64,000 nt of DNA from Hungatella hathewayi (GCA_025149285.1 CP102274.1:1379501-1443500), one strand, 5' to 3'; shown: positions 19,901-27,106, counted from the first letter of the stretch. Numbers and translations: made by a program. The notes: generated by a model from the sequence alone, not told the origin.

Positions 19901-22437
19901 AATGGGTAAGCGGGAAGATACCTGAAATTTTTAAAGGACTTTCTGTCGGAGAATATACAATCAGGGAATTGACGGCCCCAGAGGGCTATGCAGTAACAGG
20001 GCGTTTAAACTTTTGCGTGAGCGGAACCGAGGAAAAGCAGGAGATTAACCTGGTAAATGAGAAGATTGTGGTGGAACTCCAGAAGACGGACACCTTGGAA
20101 GGCAGCCCAGTGGAAGGGGCGGTTCTTCAGCTTCTAAAGGCTGCGGGGACAAACGAGGAGACTGTAATGAAAGAATGGGTGTCAGGAAAGGAGCCGCTTA
20201 TTTTAACAGGAATACCGTCTGGTATCTATACAATAAGGGAAACACAGGCACCGGAAGGATATGTCCCAATGGAGGATATGAAAATAGAGATCCTTCCTAA
20301 TCAGACCATGCAGCATTTTGATATTAAAAACCAGCCAATTCAGATAGAGATAGGAAAGGTTAGCGGAGAAACAGGAAAACTGCTGGGCGGCGCTGTTCTT
20401 CAACTGGTAAGAGATTCGGACGGTACAGTAATCCGGAAATGGACATCCAGGGACGGTGAGGCTGAACACTTTAAAAACCTTGCGGGCGGTACGTATATAA
20501 TACGTGAGGTGAAGGCTCCCTCCGGCTATGAGAAAATGGAGCCGCAGGAAATAGAAATAAAAGATATTGAGGCGATACAGGAATTTGTGGTCAAGAACTA
20601 TAAAATCACCCATTCAGGTGGCGGCGGTGGCAGCACTCCGAATCACCCGAGACCCTCAGCGGAGTATATGGAACTGTTTAAGATTGATGGAAGAACTGGC
20701 CAGAAGCTTGCAGGGGCAAAGATTACCGTTTACAATCCAGACGGCAGTGTCTATGCGGAAGGATTTACAAATGCAGCAGGAATATTCCGGTTTAAGAAAC
20801 CTTTAAAAGGAGCCTATACATTTAAAGAGACGGAGGCACCAGAGGGATACTATCTAAATGAGGTACTGCATGCGTTTGCAGTAACTGAAGATGGGACCAT
20901 AGAAGGGGATACGACTATGGAAAACTACAGTAAAACAGAAATGATAATCTCTAAAGTGGATGTAACAACAGCAGAGGAACTGCCTGGCGCCGAGATCGAG
21001 GTCACAGACCAGGACGGAAACCATATCTTCTCCGGCATTAGTGATGAAAAGGGAAAAGTATATTTTCCGGTCCCGTCTCCGGGGGAATATCATTTCAGGG
21101 AACTGACAGCACCGGAAGGGTATGACAGAAACGAGACGGTCTTTTCATTCACGGTGTTTGAGGACGGCAGTATAATTGGCGACAATACCATTACCGATCA
21201 GAAACATTACGGAACAATCACGGCCAATTATGAGACAAATAGAAGGGGAGAGGGTGATTTGATGGTCGGTGAACTTAATCATGCACCAAAGACAGGAGAT
21301 ACCAGCTATTTTGTAGGGGTGTTCATGGCATGGCTTGCATCCGTAGTAAGCCTGTTAATTGTTTCCCTCTCAAAGTGGAGAAAAAAACAAAAGAAATCAA
21401 AAACAGGGATAAAGGCTGGCATGTTTCTATTGTTGGCAATAATGGTAGTTAGTACGCCGGTGATGGAGTCTCAGGCAGCGGAAGATGTAATTGAAAATAT
21501 ATATGAGGAACACCAGTATACAACGGAAAACCCCGATTCTAATGAAGCAGAAAAGCTGTTTGAAAAAGAAATTGAGAGAGACGGAAAAAAATACCGTCTC
21601 TCAGAAATCCGGACAGAAGTGCTGGAAGAACAGGGGAAAAGGAGTTCTGGAAATTCTTTTGAAATCGCAACAAGCCCGTTTATTGATGGAAAAGTGGAGG
21701 TTAGGCCGAAAGAACAGATAACCCGGAATGGAATTACTTATCATTTGGTAAAATCCCAGAAGGAAGCAGCCGTTATACGGGCTCATGAGGTACCGGTAAG
21801 TGAGGAAGTCTTATATGAAGCAGTGGAAGCCAAGGACATGATACCGTCAAAAATCAAGATGACGGTAACAGATGAGAAAACCGGGCAGATGATGGAGACT
21901 ATTGCAAAAATTTCTGACCAGACATTTGGCGGGGAGCGCCTGGACGATACATTTTCCTTTTCAGCTGTGTTCCATGAATATGGGCTGGACGGCTATTGGA
22001 TTGGGGACCAGGTTTTTAAACTGAGTGGGACTGAACCAGACTTCACCGGATATGAAGGGCAGCTCCTTTCTCTGATTGAGGCTGATGCTGAGCATTATAC
22101 CATAGAAGCAGCAAGGTGGGATGGGGAAGCTTACACAGATGAAGCGGGTATCCTATGCCGTAGGGTTGTTATAACTGGTACCAAGAAGGTGAGTGACTGC
22201 ACAGTGATATATGAGGGAAGTGCCTATTTTCCGGAGGAGGAAGGCGTACGCCTGATTTCTACCTATGATAGCGGGGAAGAAGAGGTAGAGCAATACACCA
22301 TGAAAGCAACGGGGGTTTACATACCTAAAAAGAACCATGGAGCAGCGGTCGCCACTGTGATTGGTGTTACCAGTGTCGGTGCAGGTACTGCAGGATATAC
22401 CTATTATCGGAAAAAGAAGCAGAATCAAAACGTATAA
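10891..22437 (+). CDS. giant thioester/SpaA-repeat surface adhesin with fused C-terminal module; 5' end altered by IS
   Basis: A 3848-codon frame. Residues 25-200 hold a thioester domain: PGYCLEP (Cys74) and GQAATWAI (Gln142) are the pair that forms the Cys-Gln bond for covalent host attachment. Residues about 570-710 are a Glu/Ser/Thr linker. About 16 SpaA/Cna-B-type domains follow, each ending in an E-x-x-A-P-x-G-Y motif. Near residue 3243 is a poly-Gly hinge, then two last repeats. APKTGD (3465-3470) plus a membrane helix and basic tail form a sortase signal. The frame then continues through a second hydrophobic segment (about 3508-3527) into a 300-residue extracellular-looking module with its own C-terminal helix. 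The frame opens at TTG 10891 inside the IS; the first codons are IS-derived but by chance leave a signal-peptide-like stretch (ALCSVGFSIISADA). Whether it is expressed is uncertain. Confidence 0.82.
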   Translation: MRVPKALCSVGFSIISADASEGENRGSTFAYYGSQNLLKEGASFPFYGKNHNRVGLWPYGITNVEGGHSAPGYCLEPNKSMRSGTPGTIVTYDLDTDGDNLPLGLTREDAEILWYALSSSGNFEGGISGNGKIGQGHYILGQAATWAIMSGNWNGLDDFRSQMEVLIENLKDPMLAVLTRGALEQFFKQVNGAVEEGAVPPFASKFQSQAPVHKMKENGDGTYSITLEFDGDDWRQSTLVYDLPEGWNVSLEHGRITFTCTTGNPDIGLVRGHFQDGSLGAQYWVKPNSFKIWYPDGWNESSAVDGKQAMITMAGKQESWEVWLSFGKSTTHRGEGDYEIPYTQYLHEETFKRDYVIELEKQCSETGKTLENSTFEVLEKFEFSQLDGTNLEKDQFMKMVPTSEGKFEDLTVCDMGLGTDANGHFSHSDKKLYKYEKTYCGGHPDPVIHYVDGDSDSADEENERRKKKAWDAWQECVDWCEENCDFHSIDEGVARDLMEEDRDEAWSTYIHLKRIYTVRETDARTGYILHDLHNDDVSIEIVEFSSSQSEGEGAITGYYPGNRAVSVREMEDVPQLSKSEKVTDIVQAGMSDEGNQNSDSVTGQEKIPEDKGNEQEPAFKEHENTKKHESESSGDTAETGEEGAKEVDAGSEETADTTEIKESDEASQPSMENREETDEEASPEAETQDSGNEAESVEEETITEDLPTVATRSQIGIEKDVATPSNASTYLVSRPASIKVGTGGHWEWDGVQEDSEVAPIEQGSYPSGYIGYAYLVKDHRTEGELHINKRDKELFELEEDSYGKAQADATLEGAVYGLYAAEDIRHPDGKTGVVFSAGELVSIATTDKNGDASFLTITEVSETSREVPNLYTGNEVRNGNGWIGRPLILGSYYIEEISRSEGYERSVTGKNLSESNRTGKPIVLTASGSAYTDGFTHSINEWFEDSYDFTVKYYKTKGFDILLSGLPERVKAYEVTRKETASQEQVITGTERVEKKDAQGNILYRTAEGGEYKLDETGNKIIKSDDSGNPVLSDRALTQTVSAVNRLNDYISSIEREEPSDLDMEESEDIDEDYILWETSSALALSGYKSGLSDYPFKKLKLFGKTNGKMIDEILTFCSSESFWDAYDVDAVYEEAGTWYARIRYGYKALANQPAIYESGSGLLVIRKEYEGGFYYAVYEEGQYDMDGYRFTVEKKELDLEALGQDEILLKTVYAPVYETYAAGEFILDSEGQKIPQMEAVPIYTSQEVVSYEEILTPVKTTAVEGQVSIHVDTDEEFTEGEKHERTYRVVTEQKITEYTATVNVMTTKPAQKSGSYLKFPVLFYPGQYEIYEDNGTRKEPVIMLERVIKQAIEVKKDIALDSYEHNTYEIHRDPFTVLFGGYNGTQETKTLPGFFFKLYLRSDLEKTDKLMKKEDGSYDYVTFFKENPDAAFELAIEWDLEKYDADGDMTTVHANRGGGKDDYWGQSRMLPYGTYVLVEQQPTGLPQKHYEIDAPQEVEIPFVPQIDADGTVHDKIPSKEYLYDSAMTPEELTERYQIRFNEETHIIYAHNNDGDFEVFKYGLEPDSRRDCQNETVARYYHYGSISEDAGSADQVYYETYYDRDGTIADYGVTMNGVVTMTGKSTAVDRMYAKALVPWSVLDPRYGEVINDDGDIGNREAGLETDGTFNFISFAVKDFENEFYSSRLRIEKLDSETGENILHEGALFKIYAAKRDVIGNGASGVTGSGDILFDEEGTPLYEEREQIFMQDDTGAEVGVFKAYTTIRDGEVEGEDGSLHTEKQCVGYLETYQPLGAGAYVLVEVEAPDGYVKSKPIAFTVYSDKVEYYEDGNQEKRTQAVKYQYMRPIGADGKTVVEDMHQIIVKNAPTHIEIHKLENRADAVTYRVEGDEKQLKNRGDVDLQYKPNGEFAGFGYVTKRLENGQEKIYVENATLTLYEGLEVKQTGEHEYEKVKVKRNLFGSVTGIQAYDTGVDTDIRQTGTNAAGQAEWDITEEDNPPVDIWYFDLKYDPTELDEQTGILYGLDDWGNRLCMLDSETGMAYVTDKTGAVIVWPLDENGDKIISQSVEVYTNGEGNSSINMDLQPVPDENGLPIYYKDGGVIWIENEWVTDHGACEIARVRQGAYILEETAAPLSDGYVQSASVGVIVRDVSEKQSYVMEDDYTKIEVSKLDMTSRKEIEGAVLTLYEAYRVYDDSDRGWHLEILRDMEDKPIVAERWVSEGNVPHWIDHIMPGDYILQETRVPTKAGYVTAEDVEVTILETGEVQGYVMEDDHTAVEVLKLDSRTGAVMDNLHRATLALYEAQVDENGEVQYRDDGTILYHQEKKVYEWQTDDGSDVRKTAHQVTIPGGHSYTAYDYEIEQVPGTSQAVCYITETGAMRFEYLPVGKYVLVEEQAPYGYTVAAPVYVPVLDVGSKERVQTITMTDEPIQVLLTKVNVTGGKEISGATVAVYRAKEDGTLAKHQMKDKNGNLLYVTDTDGNLLQDEDGNHIPAMEYEEAYLVERWISGSDGTYTKRDQKEGRIPEGYEIGDLRLHELSQPAAGNYYFVEEQSPFGYVRAAELPFAIVDTLDIQKIELVNELILGQVEIIKTDKRNPEQVLSGARFRLSNLDTNVATILITDSDGRAVSSPVPIGGIGTDGAVSLYHFRIQEVEAPDGYLLDPTVHDFQFNIKTDQYQTLTYQYEAADSPNRVIISKKQLTTKEELPGASLEVRRVTEMVDKDGTVIRIDGDVIESWISTEVPHELECLTEGMYVLIETRAPEGYIEAEKVYFTISGNMTVDDMPMVEMFDDDTKIEIRKVDSENGNPLKGAKMQLILEASGEIIKEWITDETGAIQFFGLPAGVYLVKEVEAPEGYQIPEGPMRITVTKDYKQQTFVMENRMTELMIDKLDEETREPVTGAVLQLTDGEGNQVAKWVTTGEPELIRGLKAGWYILEEIQAADGYLLLKEPVRIEILEKAGIQTVTITNRKLEVEVAKTDKETGENLAGARLQLIRDADGMVLKEWVSGKIPEIFKGLSVGEYTIRELTAPEGYAVTGRLNFCVSGTEEKQEINLVNEKIVVELQKTDTLEGSPVEGAVLQLLKAAGTNEETVMKEWVSGKEPLILTGIPSGIYTIRETQAPEGYVPMEDMKIEILPNQTMQHFDIKNQPIQIEIGKVSGETGKLLGGAVLQLVRDSDGTVIRKWTSRDGEAEHFKNLAGGTYIIREVKAPSGYEKMEPQEIEIKDIEAIQEFVVKNYKITHSGGGGGSTPNHPRPSAEYMELFKIDGRTGQKLAGAKITVYNPDGSVYAEGFTNAAGIFRFKKPLKGAYTFKETEAPEGYYLNEVLHAFAVTEDGTIEGDTTMENYSKTEMIISKVDVTTAEELPGAEIEVTDQDGNHIFSGISDEKGKVYFPVPSPGEYHFRELTAPEGYDRNETVFSFTVFEDGSIIGDNTITDQKHYGTITANYETNRRGEGDLMVGELNHAPKTGDTSYFVGVFMAWLASVVSLLIVSLSKWRKKQKKSKTGIKAGMFLLLAIMVVSTPVMESQAAEDVIENIYEEHQYTTENPDSNEAEKLFEKEIERDGKKYRLSEIRTEVLEEQGKRSSGNSFEIATSPFIDGKVEVRPKEQITRNGITYHLVKSQKEAAVIRAHEVPVSEEVLYEAVEAKDMIPSKIKMTVTDEKTGQMMETIAKISDQTFGGERLDDTFSFSAVFHEYGLDGYWIGDQVFKLSGTEPDFTGYEGQLLSLIEADAEHYTIEAARWDGEAYTDEAGILCRRVVITGTKKVSDCTVIYEGSAYFPEEEGVRLISTYDSGEEEVEQYTMKATGVYIPKKNHGAAVATVIGVTSVGAGTAGYTYYRKKKQNQNV
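13250..21215 (+). repeat. tandem array of about 16 SpaA/Cna-B-like domain repeats
   Basis: At protein level each unit of 70-150 residues starts with a K-x-D/K-x-x strand, has L-x-G-A-x-x-x-L, often a K/E-WVS/T segment, and ends G-x-Y-x-x-x-E-x-x-A-P-x-G-Y. Examples are GVYLVKEVEAPEGY, GEYTIRELTAPEGY and GEYHFRELTAPEGY. In this family the Lys of the first strand, the Glu of E-x-x-A-P and an Asn/Asp of the last strand form an intramolecular isopeptide bond. The units around 19260-20600 are the most regular; the earlier ones are longer and more diverged. Confidence 0.8.
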
Positions 22438-22556
22438 GCAAAGAGGGGAGGAATGGGACATATTTCTCCCCATAATAAATTTATGAAATACCCTTGTATT
22501 AAGGAATAACCGTTTTATACAATAGATCTATATTAAGGAGGAAGGAGATAGAAGAA

Positions 22557-23012
22557 ATGAAAAAAAAACAGAAAGTAGTCCGGATACATCCGCGTAAGAA
22601 ACCTAACCTTGCAATGCCCGTTTGTCCTTACTGTGGACGAGACGCTGTTATACGGCCAGCCGAGTATGTGTATGGTGATGATACGATAATTGCAGGAAGC
22701 ATGCTGTATGTATGCAGCGGATATCCGGATTGCAATTCCTATGTAGGAGTTCATAGAGGAACGAAAAAGCCTATGGGCTCTTTGGCGGATAAAGAACTTC
22801 GTAATAAAAGAATCCGCGCGCATCGTGCCATGAACAGACTGATTGAAAGTGGGTGCATGTGCAAAAATGGAGTTTATGCCTGGTTATCCTGCAGCTTAAA
22901 CCTGCCGCCTAAAGAGACACACATCGGATGTTTTTCAGATTATATGTGTGAGCAGACCATCATGGAGTGTGAGCGAGTATTAGAAAATTGGAAAGGAAAA
23001 AGAGCTGCATAA
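22557..23012 (+). CDS. zinc-finger-containing DUF3268-type protein
   Basis: 151 residues, basic N-terminus. VCPYCGRDAVIRPAEYVYG, LYVCSGYPDCNSYVGVHRGT and PMGSLADKELRNKRIRAHRA match the phage/mobile-element zinc-finger domain DUF3268, with two CxxC-type pairs for one zinc. The C-terminal HIGCFSDYMCEQTIMECERV also fits. The role is unknown; nucleic-acid binding is likely. A strong ribosome site (GGAGGAAGGAG) precedes it, and a GGGGAG/CTCCCC hairpin lies after the adhesin stop (22445-22471). Confidence 0.82.
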   Translation: MKKKQKVVRIHPRKKPNLAMPVCPYCGRDAVIRPAEYVYGDDTIIAGSMLYVCSGYPDCNSYVGVHRGTKKPMGSLADKELRNKRIRAHRAMNRLIESGCMCKNGVYAWLSCSLNLPPKETHIGCFSDYMCEQTIMECERVLENWKGKRAA

Positions 23013-23028
23013 AAGGGGGCATAAGCAC

Positions 23029-23562
23029 ATGAGATTAGAGCCATCAGATAAACCAATGTACCACAGAATGGATCAAAGGGATAGAGCATTGATTATGATA
23101 CCTGTTTTTGGAATAGCAGCCTCATTGGGGCTGTTTTTTCTTGCGGCCCGTTTTCCGGCCATCATCGGTGGACCATTCATCGGACTTGGTGTGTGTGGTA
23201 TGTTTGGAAGCGCAATTCGCTATTGGAAGCTAAAGCAGTTGATTATGCCATTAAGCGGATGCTGCTTAGAAATTCAGACCAGTTGTTTTGTTGCAAGGCA
23301 ACCTTGGAAGAAGGAACACTACGAGCAATGCAGAATCTATTTTAAGGAAGTTCAGGCGCTAATAAGGGAAGCCAAAGCAGGCGGTTTTTATCTACAGATT
23401 CCAGAAGGCGGTGAGAGTGAAATCCGTGGGTCTGGAGAAAACCGGCGGTGTCTTTTCTATGTCAGCCCATTTGGTTACCCGGAGGAGAAGATGCAGGCCG
23501 TGTACCAGACCATAAAAGAAAGGCTGCCTGAAACGGCAGAAATATATGAATATGAAACATGA
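23029..23562 (+). CDS. hypothetical membrane protein, two N-terminal helices
   Basis: 177 residues. Two hydrophobic segments (about residues 20-40 and 45-63) are followed by a soluble domain with many Cys and charged residues (CCLEIQTSCFVARQPWKKEHYEQCRIYF) and FYVSPFGYPEEKMQAVYQ. It is 16 bp after the DUF3268 gene and touches the next membrane-protein gene, suggesting an operon. I do not recognise the family. Confidence 0.7.
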   Translation: MRLEPSDKPMYHRMDQRDRALIMIPVFGIAASLGLFFLAARFPAIIGGPFIGLGVCGMFGSAIRYWKLKQLIMPLSGCCLEIQTSCFVARQPWKKEHYEQCRIYFKEVQALIREAKAGGFYLQIPEGGESEIRGSGENRRCLFYVSPFGYPEEKMQAVYQTIKERLPETAEIYEYET

Positions 23563-23581
23563 ATGGATGGGAGTTCCGGAA

Positions 23582-23950
23582 ATGTTAATGAAAAAGCTAA
23601 TCATAAATGCAGGTGTCATACTGGGCATCCTGGCAGCGGGAGTTTTTATGGAGATTCATCAGGAGGGAGAAGGTGTTTTAAAACTCACAATACTATGCGT
23701 GACCGGCCTGGGTCTTTACTTTCTATACCTTTGTCAGGTTATTTTCCAGAAGAAATATGAGACGCTGGTGGGAGAAGTGACCCTGATACAAAACTGTAAG
23801 GGCAGAAAAAGATATTGGGAAATTGAGGTGGTAGATGGGGAAGGAAAGGCAAAGCGGCTTCTGGTACCGGTTCAGAGCGGGGTGAGGAAAGGGATTGTGT
23901 ACCGATTTTTCTTGAAGAATGATATTTTGCTGGGGGTGGAGGAAATGTGA
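23582..23950 (+). CDS. hypothetical membrane protein
   Basis: 122 residues from ATG 23582, preceded by GGGAG; the frame is open back to 23546, overlapping the previous gene, so the start is uncertain. Two membrane helices (LIINAGVILGILAAGVFM and LTILCVTGLGLYFLYLCQVIF) are followed by a beta-rich soluble part (YWEIEVVDGEGKAKRLLVPV). It looks like a paired partner of the gene before it. No family recognised. Confidence 0.65.
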   Translation: MLMKKLIINAGVILGILAAGVFMEIHQEGEGVLKLTILCVTGLGLYFLYLCQVIFQKKYETLVGEVTLIQNCKGRKRYWEIEVVDGEGKAKRLLVPVQSGVRKGIVYRFFLKNDILLGVEEM

Positions 23951-23987
23951 TGAGTTATAGAAATATATAGTAATCTGAGGGTGAAGT

Positions 23988-24065
23988 ATGTCAAAGATAG
24001 CTGTATCCTGCTTGACTACTTCAGTAGTAATAGCAGTAAGCGTATGTAGTAAAATCATTGTATGA
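23988..24065 (+). CDS. possible 25-aa hydrophobic peptide
   Basis: ATG 23988 follows GAGGGTG; the peptide (MSKIAVSCLTTSVVIAVSV...) is mostly hydrophobic and could span a membrane once. Too short to separate from chance; it could be a leader-type peptide or a remnant at the edge of the cargo block that starts at 24117. Confidence 0.25.
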   Translation: MSKIAVSCLTTSVVIAVSVCSKIIV

Positions 24066-24116
24066 TTTATTGTTTATATGCCAGATTTTTTTTATAAAAT
24101 AATTTTAGGCTATCTC

Positions 24117-24145
24117 TTGACAACAAAGAAAGCAAGTGATATATT
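24117..24145 (+). promoter_or_regulatory. sigma-A promoter of the TetR gene
   Basis: TTGACA (24117-24122), exactly 17 bp, TATATT (24140-24145): close to the consensus. It lies 45 bp before the TTG start of the TetR gene. Confidence 0.75.
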
Positions 24146-24190
24146 CTATGTGACGATATAAGGTATTTAGTCATAAGGAGGTGAGGAAAA

Positions 24191-24772
24191 TTGCCGCGCT
24201 TTACAGAACAAGAAAAAGAAATCATAAACAGGAAACTTTTGATAGAGGGGGAAAAGCTGTTTGCAGCACACGGCTTGAAAAAAGTAACGGTTGATGATTT
24301 AGTAGCTGCTGTAAATATATCGAAAGGTTCATTCTACGCTTTTTATCCGAGTAAAGAACACCTATATGTAGAAATCAATTTTCGCTTACAGAAAGAGCTA
24401 TTTACTAATATTGAAACAACAATTAAAGGAAGAAAGTATGAAAATCATAGGGACTTAACAAAAGATGTTATCACTTTGGGGGTAACTGGGTTGATTAATT
24501 CTCCTATTCTTTCGCAGATCGATTTGTCTTTAATGGACTATCTGCAAAGGAAACTTTCGCCAGATATATTTGACAGTCATATGCACAATGATATACATAT
24601 ACTGGAAATGCTTGAAGATTTAGGGGTTATTTTTACGATTCCGCATACGGTTATCATAAAATCCCTGTATTCTGTTTTATCCTGTTTGGAACAGTTCAAG
24701 GAGGATAAAGAACTGAATATGATACAAAATCTTTTAGTGAATGGCATTGTTCAACAAGTAGTAGCAGAGTAA
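24191..24772 (+). CDS. TetR/AcrR-family transcriptional regulator
   Basis: 193 residues, the usual TetR length. The N-terminal helix-turn-helix (LFAAHGLKKVTVDDLVAAVNISKGSFYAFYPSKEHLY) is clear; the ligand-binding C-terminal half is less conserved. The start is TTG 24191 behind AAGGAGGTGAGG. It precedes an ABC-2 exporter and a CDF transporter and probably represses them in response to a substrate. A terminator follows it, so the exporter has its own promoter. Confidence 0.9.
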   Translation: MPRFTEQEKEIINRKLLIEGEKLFAAHGLKKVTVDDLVAAVNISKGSFYAFYPSKEHLYVEINFRLQKELFTNIETTIKGRKYENHRDLTKDVITLGVTGLINSPILSQIDLSLMDYLQRKLSPDIFDSHMHNDIHILEMLEDLGVIFTIPHTVIIKSLYSVLSCLEQFKEDKELNMIQNLLVNGIVQQVVAE

Positions 24773-24779
24773 CAATTTT

Positions 24780-24818
24780 GTTTGGTTATTTGACAGGCAG
24801 ATAGCCAAACATATTTTT
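24780..24818 (+). terminator. intrinsic terminator after TetR gene
   Basis: GTTTGGTTAT (24780-24789) pairs with ATAGCCAAAC (24801-24810) over 10 bp with one G-U, followed by ATATTTTTT. It ends the regulator transcript 8 bp after its stop codon. Confidence 0.75.
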
Positions 24819-24827
24819 TACAGTTTG

Positions 24828-24854
24828 TATGACTATATATTTTTATGAGTCATA
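24828..24854 (+). promoter_or_regulatory. candidate TetR operator upstream of the ABC exporter
   Basis: Inverted repeat TATGACT (24828-24834) / AGTCATA (24848-24854), 13-bp spacing, immediately before the ribosome site of the ATPase gene and overlapping the AT-rich TATATATTTT that could serve as a -10 region. Binding by the adjacent TetR protein is inference. Confidence 0.45.
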
Positions 24855-24875
24855 AAGTCTGAGGAGGACAAAATA

Positions 24876-25721
24876 ATGATCGATGTAAAAAAACTGTATT
24901 TTAGCTATACTGACAAACCGTTTGTCGAGAATGTAAGTTTCCATGTTGGGAAAGGAGAAATTTTTGGATTTTTGGGCCCTTCTGGTGCCGGAAAATCAAC
25001 CATTCAAAAAGTTTTGACCGGACTTAATACAAAATATAAAGGCAGCGTAAAAGTTGCAGGTACAGAAATACGGGAGCGTACAAATCGGTTTTATGAAAAT
25101 ATCGGTGTTGATTTTGAATTTTCAACCTGTTATGAGAAATTCACTGCACGACAAAATCTCGCCTATTTTGCTTCTCTGTATGAAAAGCAGCCCCGGTCTA
25201 TTGACGAACTATTGCATATGGTTGGATTGGAAAATGACGGAGATAAAAAGGTTGGCGACTTTTCCAAAGGTATGCGTTCCCGCTTGAATTTTATCAAAGC
25301 GTTGATACATGACCCAGACATATTATTCCTTGATGAACCGACAAGCGGTCTTGACCCTACGAATAATCGTTTGATGAAAGATATTATCCTTGCAGAAAAG
25401 AAACGTGGAAAAACGGTTATCATTACTACTCACAATATGTTTGACGCAACAGAGCTATGTGATCAGGTAGCCTTTATCGTTGCCGGAAAAGTAAGCGCAT
25501 TGGATAGTCCCCATAATTTGATTATGTCAAGGGGGGCTGCAAAAATACAATATACCTACTATGACAAAGGTGAGAAAACGGGAGAATGTCTGCTTGATAG
25601 AACCACAGAAGATAAGTTATTGAAAAACTTAATTTCCGAAAACCGTCTGCTTTCCATTCATAGCAGTGAGCCTACATTAAATGATATTTTTGTAGATATT
25701 ACAGGGAGGACACTTCAATGA
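24876..25721 (+). CDS. ABC transporter ATP-binding protein
   Basis: 281 residues. Walker A is GPSGAGKST (34-42), the signature loop FSKGMRSRL is a variant of LSGGQ, Walker B is ILFLDEPTSGLDP, and the H-loop is TTHNMFD. The domain order and the 60-residue C-terminal extension are those of ATPases serving ABC-2 type exporters (drug or peptide efflux). It shares a 4-bp stop/start overlap with the first permease gene. Confidence 0.93.
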   Translation: MIDVKKLYFSYTDKPFVENVSFHVGKGEIFGFLGPSGAGKSTIQKVLTGLNTKYKGSVKVAGTEIRERTNRFYENIGVDFEFSTCYEKFTARQNLAYFASLYEKQPRSIDELLHMVGLENDGDKKVGDFSKGMRSRLNFIKALIHDPDILFLDEPTSGLDPTNNRLMKDIILAEKKRGKTVIITTHNMFDATELCDQVAFIVAGKVSALDSPHNLIMSRGAAKIQYTYYDKGEKTGECLLDRTTEDKLLKNLISENRLLSIHSSEPTLNDIFVDITGRTLQ

Positions 25722-26401
25722 GATTGGGACGTTTAATTTGTGGTGATATACATTTCCAATGGAAATATGGTTTCTATTTTATCTACTTTATTTTAACCGT
25801 TTTATATGTGTGTGGGATTGCCGCTTTGCCGGAACATTGGAAAACGGATATTGCTTCTATTATGATATACTCTGACCCGGCAGCAATGGGATTGTTTTTC
25901 ATGGGAGCGATTGTTCTTTTGGAAAAAAGTCAAAAGGTATTAAATGCTATGGTGGTATCTCCTGTAAAAATATCTGAATATATACTTTCAAAAACAGTTG
26001 CGTTGATTGCTATTTCTACGGTAATTGCATTGATATTAGGGTTAGTTTCCGGCAGCAATCATTTGCTTGGTATCGCAGTTGGTACTGCTTTGACATCAGC
26101 AATCTTTACTATGCTTGGAATTATTGCAGCTACAAAGATTTCAAACTTGAACCAGTTTCTTATTGTAATTATGCCGATAGAAATTGTTTGCTTTGTTCCA
26201 CCTATTGCTGGTCTGTTTGTGACTTTACCAAATGTGTTTTGCTTTTTTCCGTTCATGGCTTGTATGAACCTTATAACTGGAAAAAGTATGTTACTATCGT
26301 TCGATATGGTAATTGTAATTGCTACGCTGATTATCCTCTACATAATTGCAAGGGATACAGTTGAGCATATGTGGAAAAGTTTGGGAGGTGTAAAGCTATG
26401 A
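25718..26401 (+). CDS. ABC-2 type transporter permease
   Basis: 227 residues with about six hydrophobic segments and the conserved YSDPAAMGLFFMGAIVLLEKSQKVLNAMVVSP-type region found in fluoroquinolone-exporter-like ABC-2 permeases. It overlaps the ATPase gene before it and the second permease after it by 4 bp each (ATGA), so the three are translationally coupled. Confidence 0.85.
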   Translation: MRLGRLICGDIHFQWKYGFYFIYFILTVLYVCGIAALPEHWKTDIASIMIYSDPAAMGLFFMGAIVLLEKSQKVLNAMVVSPVKISEYILSKTVALIAISTVIALILGLVSGSNHLLGIAVGTALTSAIFTMLGIIAATKISNLNQFLIVIMPIEIVCFVPPIAGLFVTLPNVFCFFPFMACMNLITGKSMLLSFDMVIVIATLIILYIIARDTVEHMWKSLGGVKL

Positions 26402-27096
26402 AAAGGATACTATCCAGTGCCATACAAGTATTTAAGCAAATCAAAAGCGACCCTATGATGTTTGCGGCTTGCTTCACCCCTTTTATTATGGGAGCTTTAA
26501 TCAAATTTGGTATTCCATTTTTTGAAAGAATAACAAAGTTTTCTTTACAAGGATACTATCCGATTTTTGATTTATTGCTTTCTATCATGGCTCCTGTACT
26601 GCTTTGTTTTGCATTTGCCATGATTACGTTAGAGGAAATTGATGATAAAGTATCGCGGTACTTTTCAATTACCCCTCTTGGTAAGGCGGGGTATCTCTTT
26701 ACAAGGTTGGTAGTACCCGCAATTATTTCAGCGGTCATTGCTTTTATCGTACTTTTGCTTTTCTCATTAGAAAAGCTACCCACTAGAATGATGATTGGTT
26801 TAGCACTTCTCGGCTCGGTACAGGCAATCATTGTTTCACTTATGATTATTACCTTGTCCGGTAATAAATTAGAGGGTATGGCTGTAACAAAACTTTCTGC
26901 ACTTACACTGTTAGGCATTCCAGTTCCTTTCTTTATAGATAGTTACTACCAGTTCGCGGTTGGCTTCCTCCCATCATTTTGGGTAGCAAAAGCCGTACAG
27001 AATGAAGCAGTTCTTTATTTTCCCATAGCATTGGTAGTAGCTTTGATCTGGTACTACTTCCTTATAAAACGTCTGTTTCGGAAGCTGGCAGGATAA
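26398..27096 (+). CDS. second ABC-2 type transporter permease
   Basis: 232 residues, starting at ATG 26398 in GGAGGTGTAAAGCTATG. Six hydrophobic segments; ITLEEIDDKVSRYFSITPLGKAGYLFTRLVVPAIIS is related to the LEKSQKVLNAMVVSPVKISEYILSK region of the first permease, so the two form a heterodimeric channel. Confidence 0.85.
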   Translation: MKRILSSAIQVFKQIKSDPMMFAACFTPFIMGALIKFGIPFFERITKFSLQGYYPIFDLLLSIMAPVLLCFAFAMITLEEIDDKVSRYFSITPLGKAGYLFTRLVVPAIISAVIAFIVLLLFSLEKLPTRMMIGLALLGSVQAIIVSLMIITLSGNKLEGMAVTKLSALTLLGIPVPFFIDSYYQFAVGFLPSFWVAKAVQNEAVLYFPIALVVALIWYYFLIKRLFRKLAG

Positions 27097-27106
27097 GGGG
27101 GCATAT

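Noticed and set aside
19260..20600. Possible CRISPR-like or DNA-level tandem repeat
   Set aside because: Periodicity is at protein level (SpaA domains with E-x-x-A-P-x-G-Y); units of about 270 bp differ widely in DNA sequence and there are no constant short repeats with spacers.
22445..22471. Terminator after the giant adhesin
   Set aside because: GGGGAG/CTCCCC is followed by ATAATAAATTT, not a T-tract; weak support.
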